A DNA stretch of 64,000 nt from Cladorhizidae sp. MBARI D1340-BT2. Its lineage: Eukaryota > Porifera > Demospongiae > Poecilosclerida > Cladorhizidae. Every line of letters starts with the position of its first letter. The first letter of the stretch is position 1. A program made the translations under genes and the position numbers. The stretch is from assembly GCA_028752905.1 (NCBI GenBank), contig JAQNBH010000049.1:558001-622000 (forward strand), in the 5' to 3' direction. The notes below the pieces were generated by a model, which saw only the letters and a program-made list of their open reading frames with translations, had not been told where the DNA came from and did not search any database. Shown here piece after piece: positions 24,187 to 36,497 of this stretch.

Positions 24187-24613
24187 CATCAAAGTCTCCA
24201 TCACTTATATATATCACCATCTAGTTCATCCATGAACTTGATAAGGTCTAGGGTTCAGAGGAAAGTCTAAAATTGCTAATAATGAAATTCTTCAGGGAGG
24301 AGCTTGTGGGCAAATTTGGAGGGTGGAGTTGTGAGATCAAGAAGGTGGAGTTCAGCAACTAGAACTGTGCAGAGCTTGCAAACAGTTGAGAGTTCAGGGT
24401 TGGGCGAGGTGAGCAAGATTGGAAAAGAGAAAGAATTTGTGAGCTGGAATAGTCGGCGCTGCAAAAGCAAGTAAGAAGCTTAGAATGGCAAGTCAAAGTA
24501 AGAAACGTCTGCTCTAGAACAAGAAGGTGCCGATCACCGCACAAAAAAAACATGATGCGCAAAGCTAAGTTAGCGCCAATGCTCGAGATCCAACTAATAA
24601 TTTAGCAAGGAGC

Positions 24614-24631
24614 GGGCGACTATAGTCGCCC
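24614..24631. promoter_or_regulatory. 18-bp perfect palindrome, subterminal in the transposon
   Basis: It reads GGGCGACTATAGTCGCCC, identical on both strands, 59 bp inside the element's right end. Its 12-bp core CGACTATAGTCG recurs at 24660-24671. Paired subterminal palindromes are plausible binding sites for transposase or a host factor. The role is inference; the symmetry is seen directly. I found no matching copy at the left end. Confidence 0.5.
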
Positions 24632-24659
24632 TCCGCAATTACGTGAAGTTCAATTGAGG

Positions 24660-24671
24660 CGACTATAGTCG
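24660..24671. promoter_or_regulatory. 12-bp palindrome, second subterminal copy
   Basis: CGACTATAGTCG stands 18 bp from the element's right boundary and four bases inside the 14-bp terminal repeat. Centre-to-centre spacing to the 24614-24631 palindrome is 43 bp, about four helical turns, so both could be bound on one face of the DNA. Confidence 0.45.
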
Positions 24672-24675
24672 ACAA

Positions 24676-24689
24676 ACGCAGTTAAAGGG
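24676..24689 (-). repeat. Right terminal inverted repeat
   Basis: On the minus strand it reads CCCTTTAACTGCGT, matching the left end as CCCT-N5-TGCGT. It abuts TTAA at 24690. It is the 5' end of the element relative to the transposase remnant. Confidence 0.8.
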
Positions 24690-24693
24690 TTAA
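24690..24693. repeat. Right TTAA target-site duplication
   Basis: This is the partner of the TTAA at 20889-20892. TTAA is the fixed target of the piggyBac superfamily, and its exact duplication here supports transposition rather than an assembly join. Confidence 0.93.
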
Positions 24694-27417
24694 GATAGGT
24701 CTCTCCCTGTGCTCTCTGTTGATATCAAACATCCATAATATTCTGCACACTTCACTGTAATGGACTTGATATGATTCGAATGATAGGTTTCATTGTGTGT
24801 TCTCTATCTTGATATTTGCCCTAATTTGGTCTATATGTTTCTCATTTTCCCCCCAAAAATCTTGTTATTTTGCCGTAAAGCTCATAACTTTTATACACTT
24901 TACCCCAAAAAGATAATTTTTATATCACCGGATAGCCCTTCTAATTATCTGTCTTTTGTATGTGCCAAAATTTTGAGTACTCTAAGTATTAGCAAGTTAT
25001 GGTGATTTGAAGTGGTAAGGTTTGCGATCTTTCCTGGCGTTTTCCAGTTGCCAAAGCGGTGGCCTGCCAGTGAAAAACCACTACATTTATTGATAATCTG
25101 TTGACATGTTGCAGATAAGGGCCTTCTCTATCAGTTGACAAAATCTGGGACTTTGGTCTTGTTAATTAGGGCAGTTATGAATTGTACACTTACTTGATGC
25201 TAAACATGTTAGCTTCGTAGATTATCCACACTTCACTGAATAGACTTGATGTATAGCTATTAAGATAGGACTCTCTAAGTGCTCTCTCTTGATACCAAAC
25301 ATCCATATATTCTGCACACTTCACTGTAATGGACTTGCAAGATAGGTATCTCTCAGTGTTCTCTATCTTGAGCTGAACATGTTAGCTTCATAGATTCTCC
25401 ACACTTCACTGAATAGACTTGATATATAGCTCTAAAGGTAGGCCTCTCTCTGTTCTCTCTCTTGATACCAAACATCCGTATATTCTGCATACATAGAATC
25501 ACAAGATAGGTTTCTCTATGTGTTCTCTATCTTGATGCTAAACAGGTTAGCTTCATAGATTCTCCACACTTCACTGTATAAACTTGATATATAGCTATTA
25601 AGATAGGTCTCTCCCTGTGCTCTCTGTTGATATCAAACATCCATAATATTCTGCACACTTCACTGTAATGGACTTGATATGATTCGAATGATAGGTTTCA
25701 TTGTGTGTTCTCTATCTTGATATTTGCCCTAATTTGGTCTATATGTTTCTCATTTTCCCCCCCAAAATCTTGTTATTTTGCCGTAAAGCTCATAACTGTT
25801 CTACACTTTACCCAAAAAAGATAATTTTTATATCACCGGATAGCCCTTCTAGTTATCTGTCTTTTGTACGTGCCAAAATTTTGAGTACTCTAAGTATTAG
25901 CAAGTTATGGTGATTTGAAGTGGTAAGGTTTGCGATCTTTCCTGGCGTTTTCCAGTTGCCAAAGCGGTGGCCTGCCAGTGAAAAACCACTACATTTATTG
26001 ATAATCTGTTGACATGTTGCAGATAAGGGCCTTCTCTATCAGTTGACAAAATCTGGGACTTTGGTCTTGTTAATTAGGGCAGTTATGAATTGTACTCTTA
26101 CTTGATGCTAAACATGTTAGCTTCGTAGATTATCCACACTTCACTGAATAGACTTGATGTATAGCTATTAAGATAGGACTCTCTAAGTTCTCTCTCTTGA
26201 TACCAAACATCCATATATTCTGCACACTTCACTGTAATGGACTTGCAAGATAGGTATCTCTCAGTGTTCTCTATCTTGAGCTGAACATGTTAGCTTCATA
26301 GATTCTCCACACTTCACTGAATAGACTTGATATATAGCTCTAAAGGTAGGCCTCTCTCTGTTCTCTCTCTTGATACCAAACATCCGTATATTCTGCATAC
26401 ATAGAATCACAAGATAGGTTTCTCTATGTGTTCTCTATCTTGATGCTAAACAGGTTAGCTTCATAGATTCTCCACACTTCACTGTATAAACTTGATATAT
26501 AGCTATTAAGATAGGTCTCTCCCGGTGCTCTCTGTTGATGTCAAACATCCATAATATTCTGCACACTTCACTGTAATGGACTTGATATGATTCGAATGAT
26601 AGGTTTCATTGTGTGTTCTCTATCTTGATATTTGCCCTAATTTGGTCTATATGTTTCTCATTTTCCCCCCCAAAATCTTGTTATTTTGCCGTAAAGCTCA
26701 TAACTTTTATACACTTTACCCAAAAAAGATAATTTTTATATCACCGGATAGCCCTTCTAATTATCTGTCTTTTGTACGTACCAAAATTTTGAGTACTCTA
26801 AGTATTAGCAAGTTATGGTGATTTGAAGTGGTAAGGTTTGCGATCTTTCCTGGCGTTTTCCAGTTGCCAAAGCGGTGGCCTGCCAGTGAAAAACCACTAC
26901 ATTTATTGATAATCTGTTGACATGTTGCAGATAAGGGCCTTCTCTATCAGTTGATAAAATCTGGAACTTTGGTCTTGTTAATTAGGGCAGTTATGAATTG
27001 TACTCTTACTTGATGCTAAACATGTTAGTTTCGTAGATTATCCACACTTCTCTGAATAGACTTGATGTATAGCTATTAAGATAGGACTCTCTAAGTGCTC
27101 TCTCTTGATACCAAACATCCATATATTCTGCACACTTCACTGTAATGGACTTGCAAGATAGGTATCTGTCAGTGTTCTCTATCTTGAGCTAAACATGTTA
27201 GCTTCATAGATTCTCCACACTTCACTGAATATACTTGATATATAGCTCTAAAGGTAGGCCTCTCTCTGTTCTCTCTCTTGATACCAAACATCCGTATATT
27301 CTGCATACATAGAATCACAAGATAGGTTTCTCTATGTGTTCTCTATCTTGATGCTAAACAGGTTAGCTTCATAGATTCTCCACACTTCACTGTATAAACT
27401 TGATATATAGCTATTAA

Positions 27418-30400
27418 GATAGGTCTCTCCCTGTGCTCTCTGTTGATATCAAACATCCATAATATTCTGCACACTTCACTGTAATGGACTTGATATGATT
27501 CGAATGATAGGTTTCATTGTGTGTTCTCTATCTTGATATTTGCCCTAATTTGGTCTATATGTTTCTCATTTTCCCCCCAAAAATCTTGTTATTTTGCCGT
27601 AAAGCTCATAACTTTTATACACTTTACCCAAAAAAGATAATTTTTATATCACCGGATAGCCCTTCTAATTATCTGTCTTTTGTACGTGCCAAAATTTTGA
27701 GTACTCTAAGTATTAGCAAGTTATGGTGATTTGAAGTGGTAAGGTTTGCGATCTTTCCTGGCGTTTTCCAGTTGCCAAAGCGGTGGCCTGCCAGTGAAAA
27801 ACCACTACATTTATTGATAATCTGTTGACATGTTGCAGATAAGGGCCTTCTCTATCAGTTGACAAAATCTGGGACTTTGGTCTTGTTAATTAGGGCAGTT
27901 ATGAATTGTACACTTACTTGATGCTAAACATGTTAGCTTCGTAGATTATCCACACTTCACTGAATAGACTTGATGTATAGCTATTAAGATAGGACTCTCT
28001 AAGTGCTCTCTCTTGATACCAAACATCCATATATTCTGCACACTTCACTGTAATGGACTTGCAAGATAGGTATCTCTCAGTGTTCTCTATCTTGAGCTGA
28101 ACATGTTAGCTTCATAGATTCTCTACACTTCACTGAATAGACTTGATATATAGCTCTAAAGGTAGGCCTCTCTCTGTTCTCTCTCTTGATACCAAACATC
28201 CGTATATTCTGCATACATAGAATCACAAGATAGGTTTCTCTATGTGTTCTCTATCTTGATGCTAAACAGGTTAGCTTCATAGATTCTCCACACTTCACTG
28301 TATAAACTTGATATATAGCTATTAAGATAGGTCTCTCCCTGTGCTCTCTGTTGATATCAAACATCCATAATATTCTGCACACTTCACTGTAATGGACTTG
28401 ATATGATTCGAATGATAGGTTTCATTGTGTGTTCTCTATCTTGATATTTGCCCTAATTTGGTCTATATGTTTCTCATTTCCCCCCCCAAAATCTTGTTAT
28501 TTTGCCGTAAAGCTCATAACTGTTCTACACTTTACCCAAAAAAGATAATTTTTATATCACCGGATAGCCCTTCTAGTTATCTGTCTTTTGTACGTGCCAA
28601 AATTTTGAGTACTCTAAGTATTAGCAAGTTATGGTAATTTGAAGTGGTAAGGTTTGCGATCTTTCCTGGCGTTTTCCAGTTGCCAAAGCGGTGGCCTGCC
28701 AGTGAAAAACCACTACATTTATTGATAATCTGTTGACATGTTGCAGATAAGGGCCTTCTCTATCAGTTGACAAAATCTGGGACTTTGGTCTTGTTAATTA
28801 GGGCAGTTATGAATTGTACTCTTACTTGATGCTAAACATGTTAGCTTCGTAGATTATCCACACTTCACTGAATAGACTTGATGTATAGCTATTAAGATAG
28901 GACTCTCTAAGTGCTCTCTCTTGATACCAAACATCCATATATTCTGCACACTTCACTGTAATGGACTTGCAAGATAGGTATCTCTCAGTGTTCTCTATCT
29001 TGAGCTAAACATGTTAGCTTCATAGATTCTCCACACTTCACTGAATAGACTTGATATATAGCTCTAAAGGTAGGCCTCTCTCTGTTCTCTCTCTTGATAC
29101 CAAACATCCGTATATTCTGCATACATAGAATCACAAGATAGGTTTCTCTATGTGTTCTCTATCTTGATGCTAAACAGGTTAGCTTCATAGATTCTCCACA
29201 CTTCACTGTATAAACTTGATATATAGCTATTAAGATAGGTCTCTCCCTGTGCTCTCTGTTGATATCAAACATCCATAATATTCTGCACACTTCACTGTAA
29301 TGGACTTGATATGATTCGAATGATAGGTTTCATTGTGTGTTCTCTATCTTGATATTTGCCCTAATTTGGTCTATATGTTTCTCATTTTCCCCCCCAAAAT
29401 CTTGTTATTTTGCCGTAAAGCTCATAACTTTTATACACTTTACCCAAAAAAGATAATTTTTATATCACCGGATAGCCCTTCTAATTATCTGTCTTTTGTA
29501 CGTGCCAAACTTTTGAGTACTCTAAGTATTAGCAAGTTATGGTGATTTGAAGTGGTAAGGTTTGCGATCTTTCCTGGCGTTTTCCAGTTGCCAAAGCGGT
29601 GGCCTGCCAGTGAAAAACCACTACATTTATTGATAATCTGTTGACATGTTGCAGATAAGGGCCTTCTCTATCAGTTGACAAAATCTGGGACTTTGGTCTT
29701 GTTAATTAGGGCAGTTATGAATTGTACACTTACTTGATGCTAAACATGTTAGCTTCGTAGATTATCCACACTTCACTGAATAGACTTGATGTATAGCTAT
29801 TAAGATAGGACTCTCTAAGTGCTCTCTCTTGATACCAAACATCCATATATTCTGCACACTTCACTGTAATGGTCTTGCAAGATAGGTATCTCTCAGTGTT
29901 CTCTATCTTGAGCTGAACATGTTAGCTTCATAGATTCTCCACACTTCACTGAATAGACTTGATATATAGCTCTAAAGGTAGGCCTCTCTCTGTTCTCTCT
30001 CTTGATACCAAACATCCGTATATTCTGCATACATAGAATCACAAGATAGGTTTCTCTATGTGTTCTCTATCTTGATGCTAAACAGGTTAGCTTCATAGAT
30101 TCTCCACACTTCACTGTATAAACTTGATATATAGCTATTAAGATAGGTCTCTCCCGGTGCTCTCTGTTGATATCAAACATCCATAATATTCTGCACACTT
30201 CACTGTAATGGACTTGATATGATTCGAATGATAGGTTTCATTGTGTGTTCTCTATCTTGATATTTGCCCTAATTTGGTCTATATGTTTCTCATTTCCCCC
30301 CCAAAAATCTTGTTATTTTGCCGTAAAGCTCATAACTTTTATACACTTTATCCAAAAAAGATAATTTTTATATCACCGGATAGCCCTTCTAATTATCTGT

Positions 30401-32865
30401 CTTTTGTACGTGCCAAAATTTTGAGTACTCTAAGTATTAGCAAGTTATGGTGATTTGAAGTGGTAAGGTTTGCGATCTTTCCTGGCGTTTTCCAGTTGCC
30501 AAAGCGGTGGCCTGCCAGTGAAAAACCACTACATTTATTGATAATCTGTTGACATGTTGCAGATAAGGGCCTTCTCTATCAGTTGACAAAATCTGGGACT
30601 TTGGTCTTGTTAATTAGGGCAGTTATGAATTGTACTCTTACTTGATGCTAAACATGTTAGCTTCGTAGATTATCCACACTTCACTGAATAGACTTGATGT
30701 ATAGCTATTAAGATAGGACTCTCTAAGTGCTCTCTCTTGATACCAAACATCCATATATTCTGCACACTTCACTGTAATGGACTTGCAAGATAGGTATCTC
30801 TCAGTGTTCTCTATCTTGAGCTGAACATGTTAGCTTCATAGATTCTCCACACTTCACTGAATAGACTTGATATATAGCTCTAAAGGTAGGCCTCTCTCTG
30901 TTCTCTCTCTTGATACCAAACATCCGTATATTCTGCATACATAGAATCACAAGATAGGTTTCTCTATGTGTTCTCTATCTTGATGCTAAACAGGTTAGCT
31001 TCATAGATTCTCCACACTTCACTGTATAAACTTGATATATAGCTATTAAGATAGGTCTCTCCCTGTGCTCTCTGTTGATATCAAACATCCATAATATTCT
31101 GCACACTTCACTGTAATGGACTTGATATGATTCGAATGATAGGTTTCATTGTGTGTTCTCTATCTTGATATTTGCCCTAATTTGGTCTATATGTTTCTCA
31201 TTTCCCCCCCCAAAATCTTGTTATTTTGCCGTAAAGCTCATAACTGTTCTACACTTTACCCAAAAAAGATAATTTTTATATCACCGGATAGCCCTTCTAG
31301 TTATCTGTCTTTTGTACGTGCCAAAATTTTGAGTACTCTAAGTATTAGCAAGTTATGGTGATTTGAAGTGGTAAGGTTTGCGATCTTTCCTGGCGTTTTC
31401 CAGTTGCCAAAGCGGTGGCCTGCCAGTGAAAAACCACTACATTTATTGATAATCTGTTGACATGTTGCAGATAAGGGCCTTCTCTATCAGTTGACAAAAT
31501 CTGGGACTTTGGTCTTGTTAATTAGGGCAGTTATGAATTGTACTCTTACTTGATGCTAAACATGTTAGCTTCGTAGATTATCCACACTTCACTGTATAGA
31601 CTTGATGTATAGCTATTAAGATAGGACTCTCTAAGTGCTCTCTCTTGATACCAAACATCCATATATTCTGCACACTTCACTGTAATGGACTTGCAAGATA
31701 GGTATCTCTCAGTGTTCTCTATCTTGAGCTAAACATGTTAGCTTCATAGATTCTCCACACTTCACTGAATAGACTTGATATATAGCTCTAAAGGTAGGCC
31801 TCTCTCTGTTCTCTCTCTTGATACCAAACATCCGTATATTCTGCATACATAGAATCACAAGATAGGTTTCTCTATGTGTTCTCTATCTTGATGCTAAACA
31901 GGTTAGCTTCATAGATTCTCCACACTTCACTGTATAAACTTGATATATAGCTATTAAGATAGGTCTCTCCCTGTGCTCTCTGTTGATATCAAACATCCAT
32001 AATATTCTGCACACTTCACTGTAATGGACTTGATATGATTCGAATGATAGGTTTCATTGTGTGTTCTCTATCTTGATATTTGCCCTAATTTGGTCTATAT
32101 GTTTCTCATTTTCCCCCCCAAAATCTTGTTATTTTGCCGTAAAGCTCATAACTTTTATACACTTTACCCAAAAAAGATAATTTTTATATCACCGGATAGC
32201 CCTTCTAATTATCTGTCTTTTGTACGTGCCAAACTTTTGAGTACTCTAAGTATTAGCAAGTTATGGTGATTTGAAGTGGTAAGGTTTGCGATCTTTCCTG
32301 GCGTTTTCCAGTTGCCAAAGCGGTGGCCTGCCAGTGAAAAACCACTACATTTATTGATAATCTGTTGACATGTTGCAGATAAGGGCCTTCTCTATCAGTT
32401 GACAAAATCTGGGACTTTGGTCTTGTTAATTAGGGCAGTTATGAATTGTACACTTACTTGATGCTAAACATGTTAGCTTCGTAGATTATCCACACTTCAC
32501 TGAATAGACTTGATGTATAGCTATTAAGATAGGACTCTCTAAGTGCTCTCTCTTGATACCAAACATCCATATATTCTGCACACTTCACTGTAATGGTCTT
32601 GCAAGATAGGTATCTCTCAGTGTTCTCTATCTTGAGCTGAACATGTTAGCTTCATAGATTCTCCACACTTCACTGAATAGACTTGATATATAGCTCTAAA
32701 GGTAGGCCTCTCTCTGTTCTCTCTCTTGATACCAAACATCCGTATATTCTGCATACATAGAATCACAAGATAGGTTTCTCTATGTGTTCTCTATCTTGAT
32801 GCTAAACAGGTTAGCTTCATAGATTCTCCACACTTCACTGTATAAACTTGATATATAGCTATTAA
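27418..32865. repeat. Tandem three-unit higher-order repeat (P-G-L twice)
   Basis: Units 27-29 and 30-32 each run in class order P, G, L, giving a 2,724-bp period. Both L units share GGTCTTGCAAG (near 29872 and 32596), where most units have GGACTTGCAAG. The first units of the two trios differ (unit 30 has TTTATCC and unit 27 has TTTACCC), so the duplication is not perfect. After one T unit the P-G-L order recurs a third time in units 34-36. Confidence 0.6.
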
Positions 32866-35800
32866 GATAGGTCTCTCCCGGTGCTCTCTGTTGATATCAA
32901 ACATCCATAATATTCTGCACACTTCACTGTAATGGACTTGATATGATTCGAATGATAGGTTTCATTGTGTGTTCTCTATCTTGATATTTGCCCTAATTTG
33001 GTCTATATGTTTCTCATTTTCCCCCCCAAAATCTTGTTATTTTGCCGTAAAGCTCATAACTTTTATACACTTTACCCAAAAAAGATAATTTTTATATCAC
33101 CGGATAGCCCTTCTAATTATCTGTCTTTTGTATGTACCAAAATTTTGAGTACTCTAAGTATTAGCAAGTTATGGTGATTTGAAGTGGTAAGGTTTGCGAT
33201 CTTTCCTGGCGTTTTCCAGTTGCCAAAGCGGTGGCCTGCCAGTGAAAAACCACTACATTTATTGATAATCTGTTGACATGTTGCAGATAAGGGCCTTCTC
33301 TATCAGTTGATAAAATCTGGAACTTTGGTCTTGTTAATTAGGGCAGTTATGAATTGTACTCTTACTTGATGCTAAACATGTTAGTTTCGTAGATTATCCA
33401 CACTTCTCTGAATAGACTTGATGTATAGCTATTAAGATAGGACTCTCTAAGTGCTCTCTCTTGATACCAAACATCCATATATTCTGCACACTTCACTGTA
33501 ATGGACTTGCAAGATAGGTATCTGTCAGTGTTCTCTATCTTGAGCTAAACATGTTAGCTTCATAGATTCTCCACACTTCACTGAATATACTTGATATATA
33601 GCTCTAAAGGTAGGCCTCTCTCTGTTCTCTCTCTTGATACCAAACATCCGTATATTCTGCATACATAGAATCACAAGATAGGTTTCTCTATGTGTTCTCT
33701 ATCTTGATGCTAAACAGGTTAGCTTCATAGATTCTCCACACTTCACTGTATAAACTTGATATATAGCTATTAAGATAGGTCTCTCCCTGTGCTCTCTGTT
33801 GATATCAAACATCCATAATATTCTGCACACTTCACTGTAATGGACTTGATATGATTCGAATGATAGGTTTCATTGTGTGTTCTCTATCTTGATATTTGCC
33901 CTAATTTGGTCTATATGTTTCTCATTTTCCCCCCAAAAATCTTGTTATTTTGCCGTAAAGCTCATAACTTTTATACACTTTACCCAAAAAAGATAATTTT
34001 TATATCACCGGATAGCCCTTCTAATTATCTGTCTTTTGTACGTGCCAAAATTTTGAGTACTCTAAGTATTAGCAAGTTATGGTGATTTGAAGTGGTAAGG
34101 TTTGCGATCTTTCCTGGCGTTTTCCAGTTGCCAAAGCGGTGGCCTGCCAGTGAAAAACCACTACATTTATTGATAATCTGTTGACATGTTGCAGATAAGG
34201 GCCTTCTCTATCAGTTGACAAAATCTGGGACTTTGGTCTTGTTAATTAGGGCAGTTATGAATTGTACACTTACTTGATGCTAAACATGTTAGCTTCGTAG
34301 ATTATCCACACTTCACTGAATAGACTTGATGTATAGCTATTAAGATAGGACTCTCTAAGTGCTCTCTCTTGATACCAAACATCCATATATTCTGCACACT
34401 TCACTGTAATGGACTTGCAAGATAGGTATCTCTCAGTGTTCTCTATCTTGAGCTGAACATGTTAGCTTCATAGATTCTCCACACTTCACTGAATAGACTT
34501 GATATATAGCTCTAAAGGTAGGCCTCTCTCTGTTCTCTCTCTTGATACCAAACATCCGTATATTCTGCATACATAGAATCACAAGATAGGTTTCTCTATG
34601 TGTTCTCTATCTTGATGCTAAACAGGTTAGCTTCATAGATTCTCCACACTTCACTGTATAAACTTGATATATAGCTATTAAGATAGGTCTCTCCCTGTGC
34701 TCTCTGTTGATATCAAACATCCATAATATTCTGCACACTTCACTGTAATGGACTTGATATGATTCGAATGATAGGTTTCATTGTGTGTTCTCTATCTTGA
34801 TATTTGCCCTAATTTGGTCTATATGTTTCTCATTTCCCCCCCAAAAATCTTGTTATTTTGCCGTAAAGCTCATAACTGTTCTACACTTTACCCAAAAAAG
34901 ATAATTTTTATATCACCGGATAGCCCTTCTAGTTATCTGTCTTTTGTACGTGCCAAAATTTTGAGTACTCTAAGTATTAGCAAGTTATGGTGATTTGAAG
35001 TGGTAAGGTTTGCGATCTTTCCTGGCGTTTTCCAGTTGCCAAAGCGGTGGCCTGCCAGTGAAAAACCACTACATTTATTGATAATCTGTTGACATGTTGC
35101 AGATAAGGGCCTTCTCTATCAGTTGACAAAATCTGGGACTTTGGTCTTGTTAATTAGGGCAGTTATGAATTGTACTCTTACTTGATGCTAAACATGTTAG
35201 CTTCGTAGATTATCCACACTTCACTGAATAGACTTGATGTATAGCTATTAAGATAGGACTCTCTAAGTGCTCTCTCTTGATACCAAACATCCATATATTC
35301 TGCACACTTCACTGTAATGGACTTGCAAGATAGGTATCTCTCAGTGTTCTCTATCTTGAGCTAAACATGTTAGCTTCATAGATTCTCCACACTTCACTGA
35401 ATAGACTTGATATATAGCTCTAAAGGTAGGCCTCTCTCTGTTCTCTCTCTTGATACCAAACATCCGTATATTCTGCATACATAGAATCACAAGATAGGTT
35501 TCTCTATGTGTTCTCTATCTTGATGCTAAACAGGTTAGCTTCATAGATTCTCCACACTTCACTGTATAAACTTGATATATAGCTATTAAGATAGGTCTCT
35601 CCCTGTGCTCTCTGTTGATATCAAACATCCATAATATTCTGCACACTTCACTGTAATGGACTTGATATGATTCGAATGATAGGTTTCATTGTGTGTTCTC
35701 TATCTTGATATTTGCCCTAATTTGGTCTATATGTTTCTCATTTTCCCCCCCAAAATCTTGTTATTTTGCCGTAAAGCTCATAACTTTTATACACTTTACC

Positions 35801-36497
35801 CAAAAAAGATAATTTTTATATCACCGGATAGCCCTTCTAATTATCTGTCTTTTGTACGTGCCAAACTTTTGAGTACTCTAAGTATTAGCAAGTTATGGTG
35901 ATTTGAAGTGGTAAGGTTTGCGATCTTTCCTGGCGTTTTCCAGTTGCCAAAGCGGTGGCCTGCCAGTGAAAAACCACTACATTTATTGATAATCTGTTGA
36001 CATGTTGCAGATAAGGGCCTTCTCTATCAGTTGACAAAATCTGGGACTTTGGTCTTGTTAATTAGGGCAGTTATGAATTGTACTCTTACTTGATGCTAAA
36101 CATGTTAGCTTCGTAGATTATCCACACTTCACTGAATAGACTTGATGTATAGCTATTAAGATAGGACTCTCTAAGTGCTCTCTCTTGATACCAAACATCC
36201 ATATATTCTGCACACTTCACTGTAATGGACTTGCAAGATAGGTATCTCTCAGTGTTCTCTATCTTGAGCTAAACATGTTAGCTTCATAGATTCTCCACAC
36301 TTCACTGAATAGACTTGATATATAGCTCTAAAGGTAGGCCTCTCTCTGTTCTCTCTCTTGATACCAAACATCCGTATATTCTGCATACATAGAATCACAA
36401 GATAGGTTTCTCTATGTGTTCTCTATCTTGATGCTAAACAGGTTAGCTTCATAGATTCTCCACACTTCACTGTATAAACTTGATATATAGCTATTAA

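Larger units (their letters stand above)
23628..24233 (-). pseudogene. piggyBac-like transposase remnant, N-terminal part only
   Basis: piggyBac transposases cut and paste DNA at TTAA using a DDE-type domain. This remnant runs on the minus strand from an ATG at 24233 that opens an acidic start (MDELDGD). A frameshift in an AT run near 24210 leads into another acidic stretch. A probable 87-bp intron (24186-24100) follows, then five EVPGEEG repeats and a second acidic segment (DEEEGD). The family signature comes next: PLDAFEQLFT at 23777-23748 and, in a neighbouring frame, ETNRYEKQ at 23721-23698. The 26 bases between them are one short of nine codons, consistent with a one-base deletion. In the family (Pfam DDE_Tnp_1_7) these motifs stand at the start of the DDE domain, before all three catalytic aspartates. 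Coding resemblance ends at the minisatellite, where a 131-codon frame (23928-23533) simply runs on into repeats. It is not functional. Family assignment rests on these motifs only. Confidence 0.8.
24234..24675 (-). other. Right (5') arm of the transposon: leader region, no gene seen
   Basis: These 440 bp lie upstream of the transposase remnant. Minus-strand frames of 64-67 codons at 24276-24562 overlap each other, resemble nothing I know, and are likely chance. CTTGCTTTTGCAG near 24458-24470 (minus strand) would make a good splice acceptor, so an untranslated first exon is possible. The outer 75 bp contain the two palindromes listed separately. Confidence 0.5.
20893..24689 (-). mobile_element. 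Degenerate piggyBac-like DNA transposon (3,797 bp)
   Basis: The evidence is fourfold. It is flanked by duplicated TTAA. Both ends begin CCCT when read inward, as piggyBac ends typically begin with CCC or CCY. The ends form an imperfect 14-bp inverted repeat. It contains the N-terminal part of a piggyBac-type transposase on the minus strand. Reading from the right: terminal repeat, subterminal palindromes, leader (to 24234), transposase remnant (24233-23628), minisatellite (23627-21445), non-coding left arm. The element cannot be autonomous because the catalytic domain is absent. The well-known moth piggyBac is about 2.5 kb; the extra length here is accounted for by the minisatellite. It may have moved using a transposase supplied from elsewhere, or it may have decayed after insertion. 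Confidence 0.9.
14537..31049. repeat. Higher-order block, copy 1 (units 17-30), holding the transposon
   Basis: Unit classes here are L-T-C-C-G-T-C-C-G-T-P-G-L-P. Rare markers recur in block 36498-45577 in the same order: AAGTTCTCT in the first L unit, a degenerate C tract plus CACATCACTG in the C unit, GTTGATGTCAAAC before the T unit, TTCTCTACACT in the P unit, GGTAATTTG in the G unit, GGTCTTGCAAG in the L unit, and TTTATCC in the last P unit. This copy has four extra units, an internal repeat of T-C-C-G (units 18-21 resemble 22-25), and it carries the piggyBac-like insertion between units 23 and 24. Shared private variants indicate block duplication followed by a local 4-unit expansion. Confidence 0.7.

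Noticed and set aside
24276..24562. Two overlapping minus-strand frames of 64 and 67 codons
   Set aside because: No known motif and mutual overlap; they fall in the leader region upstream of the transposase start.
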